Below, one piece after another: positions 16,277-23,635 of a stretch of 23,635 bases of DNA. Origin of the DNA: an uncultured Eubacteriales bacterium (GTDB taxonomy: Bacteria; Bacillota; Clostridia; Oscillospirales; CAG-272); the NCBI GenBank assembly GCA_934417455.1, contig CAKRWK010000001.1, positions 1 to 23,635 of the forward strand. Reading direction: 5' to 3'. The stretch's first letter is position 1. The number at the start of each line of letters is the position of its first letter. Position numbers and translations under genes: made by a program. The notes below the pieces were generated by a model that did no database searches, was not told where the DNA came from, and saw only the letters and a program-made list of their open reading frames with translations.

Positions 16277-17113
16277 ATGCGGATTCAGCGGGAAATATGC
16301 ACCGAGCATACAAAGTACATGCGTGTCTCCACGCAGACGGCAAGGGAACTGTACTATTATGCCGAATGGGTCGGCCGCTTCTCCTGTGCGGAAAAGTTTT
16401 ACATCAAGCGCAGCGGATATGACAGTTTTCTTTTGCTGTATACGACGGAAGGATGCGGTACGCTCCGCATCGGCGGACATACTTATCGGGCAGAGCGGGG
16501 CACAGTTATGCTTCTTGACTGCCGGCTCCTCCACGAATATTTCACAGTCGAAGCCCCCTGGATATTCACCTTCATTCACTTCAAAGGCGCTCTCAGCGAA
16601 GCGTATGTACGGTATATCACGGAAAGGTACGGAGCCCCGGTGTTTCCTACCCGCGTGTTCGACATGGAACGGCTGTTTTCTCTCGTCGTGGACGGTACGC
16701 GGGACCGAGAGGACGAAGCCCTCGTTTCCCGGAATATCTATCGCATTCTGACGGCGCTGATTCACGACTGTGAGACGACACCTCATGCGTTTGACGTGCG
16801 GGCCATCATGGATTATGTTGCGGAACACTGCACGGAACAGACGGATGTAGGTACCGTGGCCGCTCGCTTCAGTTTCAGCCGCAGTTATTTCACGGCGCAG
16901 TTCAGCCGCCGCGCGGGCGTGACCCTGCAGACGTACATTCTCGGGTGCCGTATGGCTGTGGCCGCGGAACTCCTTGCCGCGACGGACGACCCCGTCGGCC
17001 TCGTGGCCGAAAAAAGCGGCTTTTCTTCTCCGTCCGCCTTTATCCGTGCGTTCCGCCGCTTTGTCGGAAAAAGGCCGCTTGCTTATCGGAAAGAGAAGCA
17101 GGAGGCAAAATAA
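16277..17113 (+). CDS. AraC-family transcriptional regulator
   Basis: Predicted sugar-responsive regulator of 278 residues. The N-terminal half is a cupin-like sensor (LLYTTEGCGTLRIGGHTY, then GTVMLLDCRLLHEYF). The C-terminal part from about residue 185 holds the two helix-turn-helix units: VGTVAARFSFSRSYFTAQF and VGLVAEKSGFSSPSAFIRAF, ending in VGKRPLAYR, the usual AraC closing motif. GGAGG at 16267-16271 is 5 nt from ATG 16277; the alternative ATG 16273 is 1 nt away and out of frame. It is divergent from the propeller and MGH1-like glycosidase genes and is probably their activator. The inducer is unknown. Confidence 0.93.
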   Translation: MRIQREICTEHTKYMRVSTQTARELYYYAEWVGRFSCAEKFYIKRSGYDSFLLLYTTEGCGTLRIGGHTYRAERGTVMLLDCRLLHEYFTVEAPWIFTFIHFKGALSEAYVRYITERYGAPVFPTRVFDMERLFSLVVDGTRDREDEALVSRNIYRILTALIHDCETTPHAFDVRAIMDYVAEHCTEQTDVGTVAARFSFSRSYFTAQFSRRAGVTLQTYILGCRMAVAAELLAATDDPVGLVAEKSGFSSPSAFIRAFRRFVGKRPLAYRKEKQEAK

Positions 17114-17130
17114 TATTTACAAATCGGTAC

Positions 17131-17159
17131 TTGAAACCGAAAAACAAGTATGCTATATT
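17131..17159 (+). promoter_or_regulatory. Extended -10 promoter for the membrane protein gene
   Basis: TTGAAA at 17131-17136 and TATATT at 17154-17159, 17 bp apart, with TGC directly before the -10 (extended -10). Short arms TCGGT (17124-17128) and ACCGA (17136-17140) straddle the -35 box. The expected start is near 17166. Confidence 0.72.
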
Positions 17160-17202
17160 GAGTGTAAGCCCGTCTGTTCCGGCGGCGAGAAAGGGAATCC
17201 CG

Positions 17203-17946
17203 ATGGAAGAAAAACTTCCCGAAAGAGAAATAAAACCGCGAGGCAGCGTCGCGGGAAAACTCGAAAATTTCTGGTACCATTACAAGTGGCACACGCTGAT
17301 CGTGCTGTTCATTCTGCTCGTGATGACAGTCTGCACCCTGCAGATGTGCAAAAAAGAAAGTTATGACGTATATGCACTGTATGCCGGGCCGACGGACGTG
17401 TCAAAAATTTCGGACGGCGGCATTCCTCCGTACAGCGCCATGCTTTCGGCACTGAAAAAGATGGCGGCGGACAGAGACGGAGACGGCGCGGCAAGCCCTG
17501 CGTTCGATACGCTATTCGTCATGACCAATGCGGAAATCGACGCGTACAGAGAAGCGCATAAGGACGACGGTACGGAACCGAACGTCACGAAAATCAAGGA
17601 AAATCTTTCCGTTCTCGAAGCCGACATTCTCTACGGTGATTACTATGTCTGCTTCCTCTCCGAAAGCTTGTACAACATCTATAAGACAAGGGACGGCGTG
17701 GATCTCTTTGTACCGCTGGCAGATTACGTCGGAGACGCAGACGTCGAATATGTCGACGCGTGCGCGGTGCGCCTGTCATCCACGGCGTTCGGCGCCTCTC
17801 CCGGCTTTGCCGACCTGCCGGCGGACACCGTTATCTGTCTGCGTGCGCTGACCGAGGTAAAAAACTCCGGTCTCGGGGCAAAACGCAACCGCGCGCTTTT
17901 TACCGCAGCCGAGGAAACGGTGAAAAATATATTTGCCATGGGCTGA
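17203..17946 (+). CDS. Uncharacterised single-pass membrane protein
   Basis: 247 residues of unknown function. A basic and aromatic segment KLENFWYHYKWH at residues 19-30 leads into one hydrophobic helix at about 31-49, so the bulk of the protein (about 200 residues after KKESYD) is probably outside the cell. The FWYHYKWHT-helix-CTLQM arrangement recurs in hypothetical proteins of Clostridia, by recollection. The exported part has a soluble alpha/beta look (VYALYAGPTDVSKIS, then DILYGDYYVCFLSESLYNIY) but no motif that reveals a reaction. AAAGGGA lies before ATG 17203; upstream in-frame codons overlap the AraC gene and lack a ribosome site. It has its own promoter and ends at a terminator shared with pfkA. 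Confidence 0.78.
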   Translation: MEEKLPEREIKPRGSVAGKLENFWYHYKWHTLIVLFILLVMTVCTLQMCKKESYDVYALYAGPTDVSKISDGGIPPYSAMLSALKKMAADRDGDGAASPAFDTLFVMTNAEIDAYREAHKDDGTEPNVTKIKENLSVLEADILYGDYYVCFLSESLYNIYKTRDGVDLFVPLADYVGDADVEYVDACAVRLSSTAFGASPGFADLPADTVICLRALTEVKNSGLGAKRNRALFTAAEETVKNIFAMG

Positions 17947-18043
17947 TATTTTTCCTTTTATATAGAATTATACCATCCGCCGCGATCCGCGTCTATGAAA
18001 ATCATACTCCTTTTTGTCGAAATCGCACCATTTTTTCGGATAT

Positions 18044-18089
18044 AAAAAGACTTTCCCGCATGCAAAAGTGCGTGCGGGAAAGTCTTTTT
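18044..18089. terminator. Bidirectional intrinsic terminator
   Basis: A perfect 17-bp inverted repeat (18044-18060 and 18073-18089) with a 12-nt loop. Each strand shows a GC-rich stem CTTTCCCGCA followed by five T. It separates the convergent membrane-protein gene and pfkA, lying 14 bp beyond the pfkA stop. Confidence 0.93.
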
Positions 18090-18103
18090 GCGGTTTGGGT
18101 TTC

Positions 18104-19174
18104 TCAGACGTTGATTTCGTTTTCGATTTCGTAGAGCATTTTGATGGTGCTCCGTTTTTCCTCCGCATCGGCGCGCATGCCGACGAGTTCCTCGGCGGAA
18201 AATCCGTCAAGATCGCCCTCTTCCAGTTTGTTTTTGTACATGCGGTCAAGAATCAGGGCGTGGTGAATATCCATGCCGCAGATACGGCCGTGGCGTTCGC
18301 AGATGACAAGATTGGAATGGCCTTTGAGCAGTTCTTCCACGGCGTATACGCCCATCTGCGTGGCCATCACGCGGTCGCCGACTGTCGGGCTACCGCCGCG
18401 CACTACGTGGCCGAGACGGGTGAAGCGGGATTCAATGCCGAGTTCCCGTTCGATTTTGTCGGACAGATTCTGGCCGAAATCCTTTCCCATGCCTTCGGAA
18501 ACAATGATGATGAAGTTGCGTTTGCCGAGTTTTCGGGAATTTGCCATTTTGCGGAAGAGCGCCTTCTCATCAAAGGGCTGCTCGGGAATGGCCACGCCGG
18601 TGGCGCCGGAAGCCAGCGCGGAATTCAGCGCAATGTCGCCTGCGTCGCGTCCCATCACCTCGACAACGCTGCACCGCTCGTGCGATTCGCTCGTGTCGCG
18701 GAGTTTATCCACCATCTCGATAACGGTGTTCATTGCCGTGTCGTAGCCGATGGTTTTCTGCGTGGCGGTAATGTCGTTGTCAATCGTGCCGGGCAGACCG
18801 ATGCAGGGAATGCCTCTGGCGGAAAGCGCCATAGCGCCGCGGAACGTGCCGTCGCCGCCGATGGCCACAATGCCGTCAATGCCTTCTTTTTTACAGGTTT
18901 CGACGGCTTTCATCTGGCCTTCGGGCGTTTTGAATTCGAGGCAGCGGGCGGAATACAGAATCGTGCCGCCGCGGTTGATGATGTTGGAAACATCGCGCAT
19001 GCCGAGAGGTTTGATTTCATCTCCCCCCGCGATGAGGCCGGCGTATCCGTTGTAAATGCCCTTGACCGAAATGCCGCGGGCCAGCGCGGTACGGGTGACG
19101 GCACGGACGGCCGCGTTCATGCCGGGGGCGTCGCCGCCGGACGTCAGAATGCCGATGGTCTTGAACTCTTTCAT
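18104..19174 (-). CDS. pfkA: ATP-dependent 6-phosphofructokinase
   Basis: Converts fructose 6-phosphate to fructose 1,6-bisphosphate in glycolysis. It has 356 residues, about 35 more than Bacillus PfkA, mainly at the C-terminus. The fold markers are complete: TSGGDAPGMN at 11-20, IGGDGT at 105-110, PGTIDND at 128-134 with catalytic D132, and MGRDAGD at 174-180. Gly at GGDG and at LPGT, in place of Asp and Lys, is the known sign of ATP rather than pyrophosphate as donor. GAGGATC precedes ATG 19174; the frame is open further upstream, but that part overlaps the leader and lacks a ribosome site. The promoter is at 19260-19288, with a leader hairpin at 19196-19235. Confidence 0.95.
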   Translation of the reverse strand: MKEFKTIGILTSGGDAPGMNAAVRAVTRTALARGISVKGIYNGYAGLIAGGDEIKPLGMRDVSNIINRGGTILYSARCLEFKTPEGQMKAVETCKKEGIDGIVAIGGDGTFRGAMALSARGIPCIGLPGTIDNDITATQKTIGYDTAMNTVIEMVDKLRDTSESHERCSVVEVMGRDAGDIALNSALASGATGVAIPEQPFDEKALFRKMANSRKLGKRNFIIIVSEGMGKDFGQNLSDKIERELGIESRFTRLGHVVRGGSPTVGDRVMATQMGVYAVEELLKGHSNLVICERHGRICGMDIHHALILDRMYKNKLEEGDLDGFSAEELVGMRADAEEKRSTIKMLYEIENEINV

Positions 19175-19195
19175 ATTGTGATCCTCGCTTTTTTG

Positions 19196-19235
19196 CCGTT
19201 TTCGCGGCGCTTGTTGGCGAACCGTGCGAAAACGG
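19196..19235 (-). promoter_or_regulatory. Hairpin in the pfkA leader
   Basis: Perfect 10-base arms CCGTTTTCGC (19196-19205) and GCGAAAACGG (19226-19235) with a 20-nt loop, between the predicted pfkA start (about 19253) and its ribosome site. No T run follows, so it is not a classic terminator. It may be a regulatory or stabilising RNA structure. Confidence 0.55.
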
Positions 19236-19259
19236 GTGGAATTTTGCAGTTTTTCTATC

Positions 19260-19288
19260 ATTATACAACAATTTTTTTCGTTTTACAA
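19260..19288 (-). promoter_or_regulatory. Promoter for pfkA
   Basis: On the complement, TTGTAA (19288-19283) and TATAAT (19265-19260) with a 17-bp spacer in a very A/T-rich stretch. The expected start is near 19253, giving a leader of about 80 nt. Confidence 0.65.
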
Positions 19289-19377
19289 TGGATTTTTTGT
19301 AAAAACGTATTTTCGTATAATTTTTATAAATTTACCCGTTGTTTTTTGTGAAAACAGCAAAAAATTTACCAAAGTCA

Positions 19378-19406
19378 TTGACAAAAAAATCTTTTGGTGC
19401 TATAAT
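19378..19406 (+). promoter_or_regulatory. Perfect consensus promoter with extended -10
   Basis: TTGACA at 19378-19383 and TATAAT at 19401-19406, 17 bp apart, with TGC before the -10. This is probably one of the strongest promoters in the window. The expected start is near 19413, leaving a leader of only about 22 nt before the methylglyoxal-synthase-like gene. Confidence 0.88.
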
Positions 19407-19434
19407 TACACGCAAGGGAAAGGAGTGACGCATC

Positions 19435-19863
19435 TTGGATATCGCAATGATTGCCGACGACAACAAAAAAGAGTTGATGGCGCAGTTCTGCATCGCGTAT
19501 GCCGGCATACTGACGCAGCATCACATCTGTGCGACGAACAATACGGGCACATACATTTCCGACGCAACGGGGCTGGAAATCGAAACGTTTCTGTCCGGCC
19601 ATTCCGGCACGGAGCAGATAGCGTCGAGAATTTCCTATAACGAAGTCGACCTTCTGTTTTATTTCCGTTCGACGGATCCGGCGGACATTCCCTCGGACGC
19701 TGAACTCAGCATTCTCAGACTCTGCGACATTTACAATATTCCCGTAGCCACGAATATCGCGACGGCGGAGGTTCTGGTTCTCGCTCTTGACAAGGGAAGC
19801 CTTGACTGGCGCGAATTTCTGAATCCGCACAGCACATACAGCCAGAAGCACAAGCAGAAATAA
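19435..19863 (+). CDS. Methylglyoxal-synthase-like protein lacking catalytic residues
   Basis: 142 residues, the size and overall pattern of methylglyoxal synthase, which turns dihydroxyacetone phosphate into methylglyoxal. Family blocks are clear: IAMIADDNKKELM, the ATGL segment, FLSG, and LRLCDIYNIPVATNIATAEVL then DWREF. Yet the residues known to matter in E. coli MgsA are changed: His19 of AHD is Asp, the TGTTG phosphate loop is TNNTG, Asp71 of GGDQQ is Glu in GTEQ, and Asp91, His98 and Asp101 of the FWDP...PHDPD segment are lost in YFRSTDPADIPSDAE. A TTG start at 19435 is supported by AGGAG at 19421-19425 and by alignment with the family N-terminus. It is divergent from pfkA and first in line before DUF1934, holA, a cyclophilin and guaB. 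It is probably not an active synthase; a sensor or new activity is possible. Confidence 0.8.
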   Translation: MDIAMIADDNKKELMAQFCIAYAGILTQHHICATNNTGTYISDATGLEIETFLSGHSGTEQIASRISYNEVDLLFYFRSTDPADIPSDAELSILRLCDIYNIPVATNIATAEVLVLALDKGSLDWREFLNPHSTYSQKHKQK

Positions 19864-19872
19864 AGACATCGA

Positions 19873-19945
19873 ATAAAAGACGGACATTTGGCTTCTTCCG
19901 GACCTTCACGGAGAGACGGCACGGAGCGAAACGCCCGTCTTTTAT
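19873..19945 (+). terminator. Long-loop hairpin after the methylglyoxal-synthase-like gene
   Basis: Perfect 11-base arms ATAAAAGACGG (19873-19883) and CCGTCTTTTAT (19935-19945) enclose 51 nt that can fold further (CTTCCGG with CGGAG-like parts). Four T sit in the right arm. It may be a leaky terminator or a structured spacer before the DUF1934 gene. Confidence 0.45.
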
Positions 19946-19951
19946 CCACTT

Positions 19952-19967
19952 GCCGCCCGCGGGCGGC
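19952..19967. repeat. GC palindrome before the DUF1934 gene
   Basis: GCCGCCCGCGGGCGGC is a perfect 16-base palindrome ending 4 bp before the GAGGAG ribosome site. It could be a protein-binding site or a hairpin that affects access of ribosomes. Confidence 0.5.
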
Positions 19968-19982
19968 GGAGAGGAGCGCGGT

Positions 19983-20402
19983 ATGACGGAGCGCAGAGCG
20001 GACATCACCGTCCGGTCGGTTATTACTGACCTTTCGGAAAACGGGACGCCCGACGGGGAAGAAACCGAAGAATTTACGACAACGGCCGCGGTGAAACAGT
20101 CCGGCGGCCTCACGCATATCTCCTACCGGGAAGCCGGCGAGGGTGGCGCGGTTGTCTGTGGCATAACCGTCGGTCCCTCCGGCGTGCACGTCCGCCGCCG
20201 CGGCGCCGTTGTAACCGATATGCACTTCGGCACGGCCGACTTTTCCGGCATATACGAAATCCCCCCTTACCGTTTCGATATGCGTATCCGCACAGAGAAA
20301 ATCCGGAACGAACTCACGCCCGACGGCGGCCGGCTCGACCTCTTTTATCTTCTCACCGTCGGCGGTGCGCCGAAACGCGTGCATTTTCTTATCCGGTACT
20401 GA
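19983..20402 (+). CDS. DUF1934 domain protein (YwiB-like)
   Basis: 139 residues matching the DUF1934/YwiB family of Firmicutes in length and pattern. The family is a small calycin-like beta barrel of unknown function. The start MTERRADITVRSVITD, the central TTTAAVKQSGGLTHISYRE strand pair and the end FYLLTVGG-x-PKRVHFLIRY fit. No catalytic motif is visible. GAGGAG lies 6 nt upstream of ATG 19983. holA starts 14 bp after the stop, so the two are probably co-transcribed. The assignment is by recognised pattern. Confidence 0.8.
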   Translation: MTERRADITVRSVITDLSENGTPDGEETEEFTTTAAVKQSGGLTHISYREAGEGGAVVCGITVGPSGVHVRRRGAVVTDMHFGTADFSGIYEIPPYRFDMRIRTEKIRNELTPDGGRLDLFYLLTVGGAPKRVHFLIRY

Positions 20403-20416
20403 CGAAAGGAGACCCT

Positions 20417-21457
20417 ATGGACATCCGAGACCTGAAAACGGAATCCGCCGCCCCTGTCGGCGCGTATTTGTTCGCCGGGGAAGAGGAGTACCTGAAACGA
20501 CATTATCTTTCCGTGTTCCGCGCGGCCTGCGTGCCCGACCCTGTTACGGAAACCTTCAAATATATAGTTTTCGACCGTCCCGACATGGACGTTCCCGCAT
20601 TGCGCGAGGCCGTGATGTCTCCTCCCGTCATGAGTGAGAGAAAACTCGTCGTCTGGAAATATGCGGACTTCGGCAGAATGCGCGAGAGTGTGCAGACGGC
20701 ACTTGTTTCCCTTCTGGAAGAAATGCCGCAGTATCCGTACAGTGTGCTCGTCATGCCGGTAACAGCGGATGGTTTTGACCTCGGTTCTTTGCCGAAAAGG
20801 CCAAGCAAGCTTTACAAAAAGTTTGAAAACTTCTGTAAAATCGTAGATTTCAAAAAGTCAACGGATGTGCAACTCCTTTCATGGCTGAAAAAACATTTTG
20901 ATGTAGCCGGTGTTGCGGCCGATGCCGATACGCTCCGCCGCCTGATTTTCCGCGCTGGCCATTCCATGGATGTTTTACACGGAGAGGTCGGAAAACTCGT
21001 CTGCTATGTCAAAGCCGGCGGGCGGGATACGCTGACGGCGGTAGACGTGGACACGGTGGTGCCCGCCGATCCCGAGTGCGATGCGTTTGCCCTTTCGAAT
21101 GCGCTTTCCGCCGGTGACCGCGCGGCGGCCTATGTGGCCCTTCGCGAACTCCGCGACGAGCGGGCGGAGCCGACGATGGTGGTCGGCATGATGGCGCGCA
21201 CAGACGCGGAACTCCTGTCCGTTTCGCAGATGTTAGACGAGGGAAGCGGTGCCGACGGCATTGCAGCGGCGCTCCGGATGAACCCGTATAAGGTCAGATT
21301 AGCCGTATCCGCCGTCAAGAAACAGGGTGCTGCCCGTATCCGCGGCGCGCTGTATGCGCTCGGAGAACTTGACGTGCAGATGAAAAACGGCGGACGCACG
21401 GACTTTTCCGTCCTCGAATCGTTCATTGCCGGCTACCTGCCGCGTGAGATAAATTAA
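20417..21457 (+). CDS. holA: DNA polymerase III subunit delta
   Basis: Subunit of the clamp loader that opens the sliding clamp during replication. It has 346 residues, the normal size. The N-terminal AAA+-like domain opens with GAYLFAGEEEYLKRHYL, where the usual LYGEE-x-YL motif sits, and continues with MSERKLVVWKYADF and LPKRPSKLYKKFENFCKIVDFKK. The C-terminal collar domain includes MVVGMMARTDAELLSVSQML and MNPYKVRLAVSAVKKQ. As known for delta, it has no working P-loop. AAAGGAGA is placed well before ATG 20417. It sits between DUF1934 and the cyclophilin gene with 14 and 17 bp gaps. Confidence 0.92.
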   Translation: MDIRDLKTESAAPVGAYLFAGEEEYLKRHYLSVFRAACVPDPVTETFKYIVFDRPDMDVPALREAVMSPPVMSERKLVVWKYADFGRMRESVQTALVSLLEEMPQYPYSVLVMPVTADGFDLGSLPKRPSKLYKKFENFCKIVDFKKSTDVQLLSWLKKHFDVAGVAADADTLRRLIFRAGHSMDVLHGEVGKLVCYVKAGGRDTLTAVDVDTVVPADPECDAFALSNALSAGDRAAAYVALRELRDERAEPTMVVGMMARTDAELLSVSQMLDEGSGADGIAAALRMNPYKVRLAVSAVKKQGAARIRGALYALGELDVQMKNGGRTDFSVLESFIAGYLPREIN

Positions 21458-21474
21458 AAAGAAAAGGAAATATT

Positions 21475-22113
21475 ATGAAGAAATTTTTGTCTTTTGCTTT
21501 GGCCGCCGTTCTTCTTTTCTGCACGGCTTCGGCACTTTCTTCCTGCGGGAAAGAGGAAGGGGAAACCGGAACCATTACGGTGCTTCTCGACGAGACGTAT
21601 GCTCCCATCACCGTGAAAAACTTTCTGAAACTGGTGGATGAGAAATTTTACGACGGACTGACGTTTCACCGCATCATCGACGGTTTCATGATTCAGGGCG
21701 GTGACCCGAACGGAGACGGAACGGGCGGTTCAAAAGAGACCATCAAGGGCGAATTTTCGTCCAACGGCGTGGAAAACCCGCTCTCGCACAAACGCGGTGT
21801 CATATCCATGGCGCGCGCTTCCGACACTGATTCCGCGTCGTCCCAGTTTTTCATCTGTCAGGCGGATGCCACTTCTTTGGATGGGGACTATGCCTCTTTC
21901 GGTTGGGTTCTGTCCGGTATGGACGTGGTGGACAAAATAGCGAAGTGCGAGCAAATGAAAGACTATCAGTTTGAGGATTACTACGATTATTACAGTTATC
22001 TGCAGAACGGCGTTCTTCCGAAGAGCAAACAGCCGACGATTGTTTCCGTCCGCCGTGCCGGCGAGGAAGGCGGCCATGTGACGGTGGAAATCACCGTCCG
22101 TTACGCGAAGTAA
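21475..22113 (+). CDS. Cyclophilin-type peptidyl-prolyl isomerase, lipoprotein
   Basis: Predicted proline isomerase anchored on the outside of the membrane. It has 212 residues. A signal peptide ends in LSSC (Cys24), the same lipobox context SSCGKE as in the solute-binding protein at 35-1876. The cyclophilin core is clear: [15 protein letters not shown] at 64-78 with the catalytic Arg66, and [17 protein letters not shown] at 111-127. The second half adds an acidic-aromatic stretch ([12 protein letters not shown]) before a final beta strand. It may help folding of secreted proteins. AAAGGAAA precedes ATG 21475. It is 17 bp after holA and 31 bp before guaB. Confidence 0.94.
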   Translation: MKKFLSFALAAVLLFCTASALSSCGKEEGETGTITVLLDETYAPITVKNFLKLVDEKFYDGLTFHRIIDGFMIQGGDPNGDGTGGSKETIKGEFSSNGVENPLSHKRGVISMARASDTDSASSQFFICQADATSLDGDYASFGWVLSGMDVVDKIAKCEQMKDYQFEDYYDYYSYLQNGVLPKSKQPTIVSVRRAGEEGGHVTVEITVRYAK

Positions 22114-22144
22114 AAGAATTCACATACATACGAAAGGATATTTT

Positions 22145-23635
22145 ATGGCAACCTACTTTACTGAACCCTCTCATACATTCAGCGAATATCTTTTGATTCC
22201 CGGGTATACCGACGAAAACTGCATTCCGAAAAACGTGTCGCTTCGTACGCCTCTCGTCAAGTACCGCAAGGGCAAAGAGGAATGCCCCCTGATGATGAAC
22301 ATTCCCATGACGTCCGCTATCATGCAGTCGGTATCCGACGACACCATGGCTATTGCACTGGCCAAAGAGGGCGGCATTTCCTTTATTTTCGGTTCGCAGC
22401 CGATTGAATCCGAGGCCGCCATGGTTTCCCGTGTGAAAAACTACAAAGCCGGTTTTGTTGTCAGCGATTCCAACCTGACGCCCGACGCCACGCTGGCCGA
22501 CGTTCTCGCCCTCAATGAGAAGAACGGGCACTCTACCATGGCCGTCACCGATGACGGTACGGCGAACGGCAAACTTCTCGGCATTGTCACCGGCCGCGAC
22601 TATCGTGTCAGCCGTATGTCTCCCGAAGAAAAGGTGTCGTCTTTCATGACGCCCCTTGACCGTCTTGTCACCGCGCCCGAGGGAACCACGCTGAAAGAAG
22701 CGAATGACCTTATCTGGGACCACAAACTGAACTCTTTGCCCATCGTGAACAAAAAGGGGCATCTCTGTTACTTCGTTTTCCGCAAGGACTATGCACAGCA
22801 CAAAGAAAATCCGCAGGAACTTCTCGACGAAAACAAAAGTTACGTCGTCGGTGCCGGCATCAATACGCTCGACTATGAAAAACGCGTTCCCGCTCTTGTC
22901 GAAGCCGGTGCGGACGTGCTTTGCATCGATTCTTCCGAGGGCTACACCGTCTGGCAGGCACGTACGCTCGCCTTTATCCGTGAAAAATACGGCGACAAAG
23001 TCAAAGTCGGCGCCGGTAACGTGGTGGACAGAGAGGGATTTCTCTTCCTTGCCAAGGCCGGGGCGGATTTTGTGAAAATCGGTATCGGCGGCGGCTCCAT
23101 CTGCATCACCCGTGAGCAGAAGGGTATCGGCCGCGGACAGGCCAGTGCCGTTATCGAAGTGGCGGCCGCAAGAGACGAATATTTCCGCGAAACGGGCGTG
23201 TATATTCCGCTCTGCTCCGACGGCGGTATCGTTCACGATTATCATATGACGCTGGCGCTTGCCATGGGGGCCGACTTCCTGATGCTCGGCCGTTATTTCG
23301 CCCGCTTCGACGAAAGCCCGACACCGAAAACCATGGTCATCGGGACGTATGTCAAAGAGTACTGGGGCGAGGGCTCCAACCGCGCGAGAAACTGGCAGCG
23401 TTATGACCTCGGCGGCAAGGCCAAACTTTCCTTTGAAGAAGGCGTGGATTCGTACGTTACATACGCCGGCTCCCTGCACGACAACGTGGAAAAATCCCTG
23501 TACAAGGTCAAGTCCACCATGTGCAACTGCGGTGCCGTGACCATTGAAGAATTGCAACAGAAAGCGAAGATGACGCTTGTGTCCGCAACCAGCATTGTGG
23601 AAGGCGGTTACCACGACGTCACGCTCCGCAGCACG
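22145..23635 (+). CDS. guaB: IMP dehydrogenase (3' end outside the window)
   Basis: Oxidises IMP to XMP with NAD+, the first step of guanine nucleotide synthesis. 497 codons are present without a stop, and by family likeness only a few residues are missing. The start [20 protein letters not shown] fits the Clostridia-type IMPDH. The barrel reads [20 protein letters not shown], then two CBS-type segments (about residues 105-225, e.g. [14 protein letters not shown] and [11 protein letters not shown]), then [10 protein letters not shown] and [11 protein letters not shown]. The catalytic loop is [20 protein letters not shown] with Cys320, a variant of GPGSICTTR. Later come [18 protein letters not shown] and YWGEGS. 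An AAAGGA site lies before ATG 22145. It is the last visible gene of the cluster that begins at 19435. Confidence 0.94.
   Translation, partial: MATYFTEPSHTFSEYLLIPGYTDENCIPKNVSLRTPLVKYRKGKEECPLMMNIPMTSAIMQSVSDDTMAIALAKEGGISFIFGSQPIESEAAMVSRVKNYKAGFVVSDSNLTPDATLADVLALNEKNGHSTMAVTDDGTANGKLLGIVTGRDYRVSRMSPEEKVSSFMTPLDRLVTAPEGTTLKEANDLIWDHKLNSLPIVNKKGHLCYFVFRKDYAQHKENPQELLDENKSYVVGAGINTLDYEKRVPALVEAGADVLCIDSSEGYTVWQARTLAFIREKYGDKVKVGAGNVVDREGFLFLAKAGADFVKIGIGGGSICITREQKGIGRGQASAVIEVAAARDEYFRETGVYIPLCSDGGIVHDYHMTLALAMGADFLMLGRYFARFDESPTPKTMVIGTYVKEYWGEGSNRARNWQRYDLGGKAKLSFEEGVDSYVTYAGSLHDNVEKSLYKVKSTMCNCGAVTIEELQQKAKMTLVSATSIVEGGYHDVTLRST

Noticed and set aside
16945..17202. Upstream extension of the membrane protein into the AraC gene
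   Set aside because: It would overlap a real gene in another frame; ATG 17203 has a ribosome site and a promoter at 17131-17159.
19175..19261. N-terminal extension of pfkA
   Set aside because: The extension overlaps the leader hairpin and has no family likeness; GAGGATC supports ATG 19174.
22091..23614. Long open frame on the minus strand across guaB
   Set aside because: Guanine dehydrogenase family motifs are clear on the plus strand; the antisense product is low in complexity and has no family pattern.
1..23635. CRISPR arrays, tRNA or rRNA genes, insertion sequences, phage genes
   Set aside because: No regularly spaced repeats, cloverleaf-like sequences, transposase motifs or phage proteins were seen on either strand by eye.

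Overview
The window reads as chromosomal DNA of a Gram-positive, low-to-mid GC bacterium, most likely an uncultured member of the Clostridia (an Oscillospiraceae- or Christensenellales-like lineage). The basis is the gene content: greA next to lysS, a ribF-prmA-rsmE cluster, a YwiB-like DUF1934 protein, a Clostridia-type IMP dehydrogenase, a methylglyoxal-synthase-like protein and lipoproteins with clear lipoboxes. Strong AGGAGG-type ribosome sites and SigA promoters with 17-bp spacers also fit. Assignment below class level is inference. No phage, insertion sequence, CRISPR array, tRNA or rRNA was seen.

Layout. (1) 35-1876: an extracellular solute-binding lipoprotein, closed by a perfect bidirectional hairpin terminator at 1891-1940. 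(2) 5208-1944, minus strand: a sugar-type MFS transporter, a membrane-anchored glycerophosphodiester phosphodiesterase and a THUMP-domain rRNA methyltransferase, read from a promoter at 5260-5288. (3) 5404-7970: ribF, prmA and rsmE (flavin cofactor synthesis, ribosomal protein methylation, 16S rRNA methylation), read from a perfect-consensus promoter. (4) 8132-9223: a PucR/CdaR-type regulator with its own promoter. (5) 9303-13396: an S41 processing protease, greA and lysS. The lysS frame carries a single in-frame TAA and has an extra C-terminal tRNA-binding domain. (6) 13558-13764: a small conserved-looking ORF that also carries one in-frame stop. (7) 16148-13783, minus strand: a five-bladed-propeller glycosidase-like protein and an MGH1-like (alpha/alpha)6-barrel glycoside hydrolase, divergent from an AraC regulator at 16277-17113. 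(8) 17203-17946: an uncharacterised single-pass membrane protein. (9) 19174-18104, minus strand: pfkA. (10) 19435 to the end: a methylglyoxal-synthase-like protein lacking the catalytic residues, DUF1934, holA, a cyclophilin lipoprotein and guaB, which runs off the window.

Most of the window is housekeeping: translation, rRNA and protein methylation, replication, purine synthesis and glycolysis. The accessory part is the solute-binding protein and the AraC-controlled glycosidase pair, which suggest use of a plant or host glycan. The points most worth a second look are the catalytically stripped methylglyoxal-synthase-like gene facing pfkA, the nonsense codon and C-terminal fusion in lysS, the overlapping face-to-face promoters between the glycosidase pair and its AraC gene, and the apparent ACG start of ribF.
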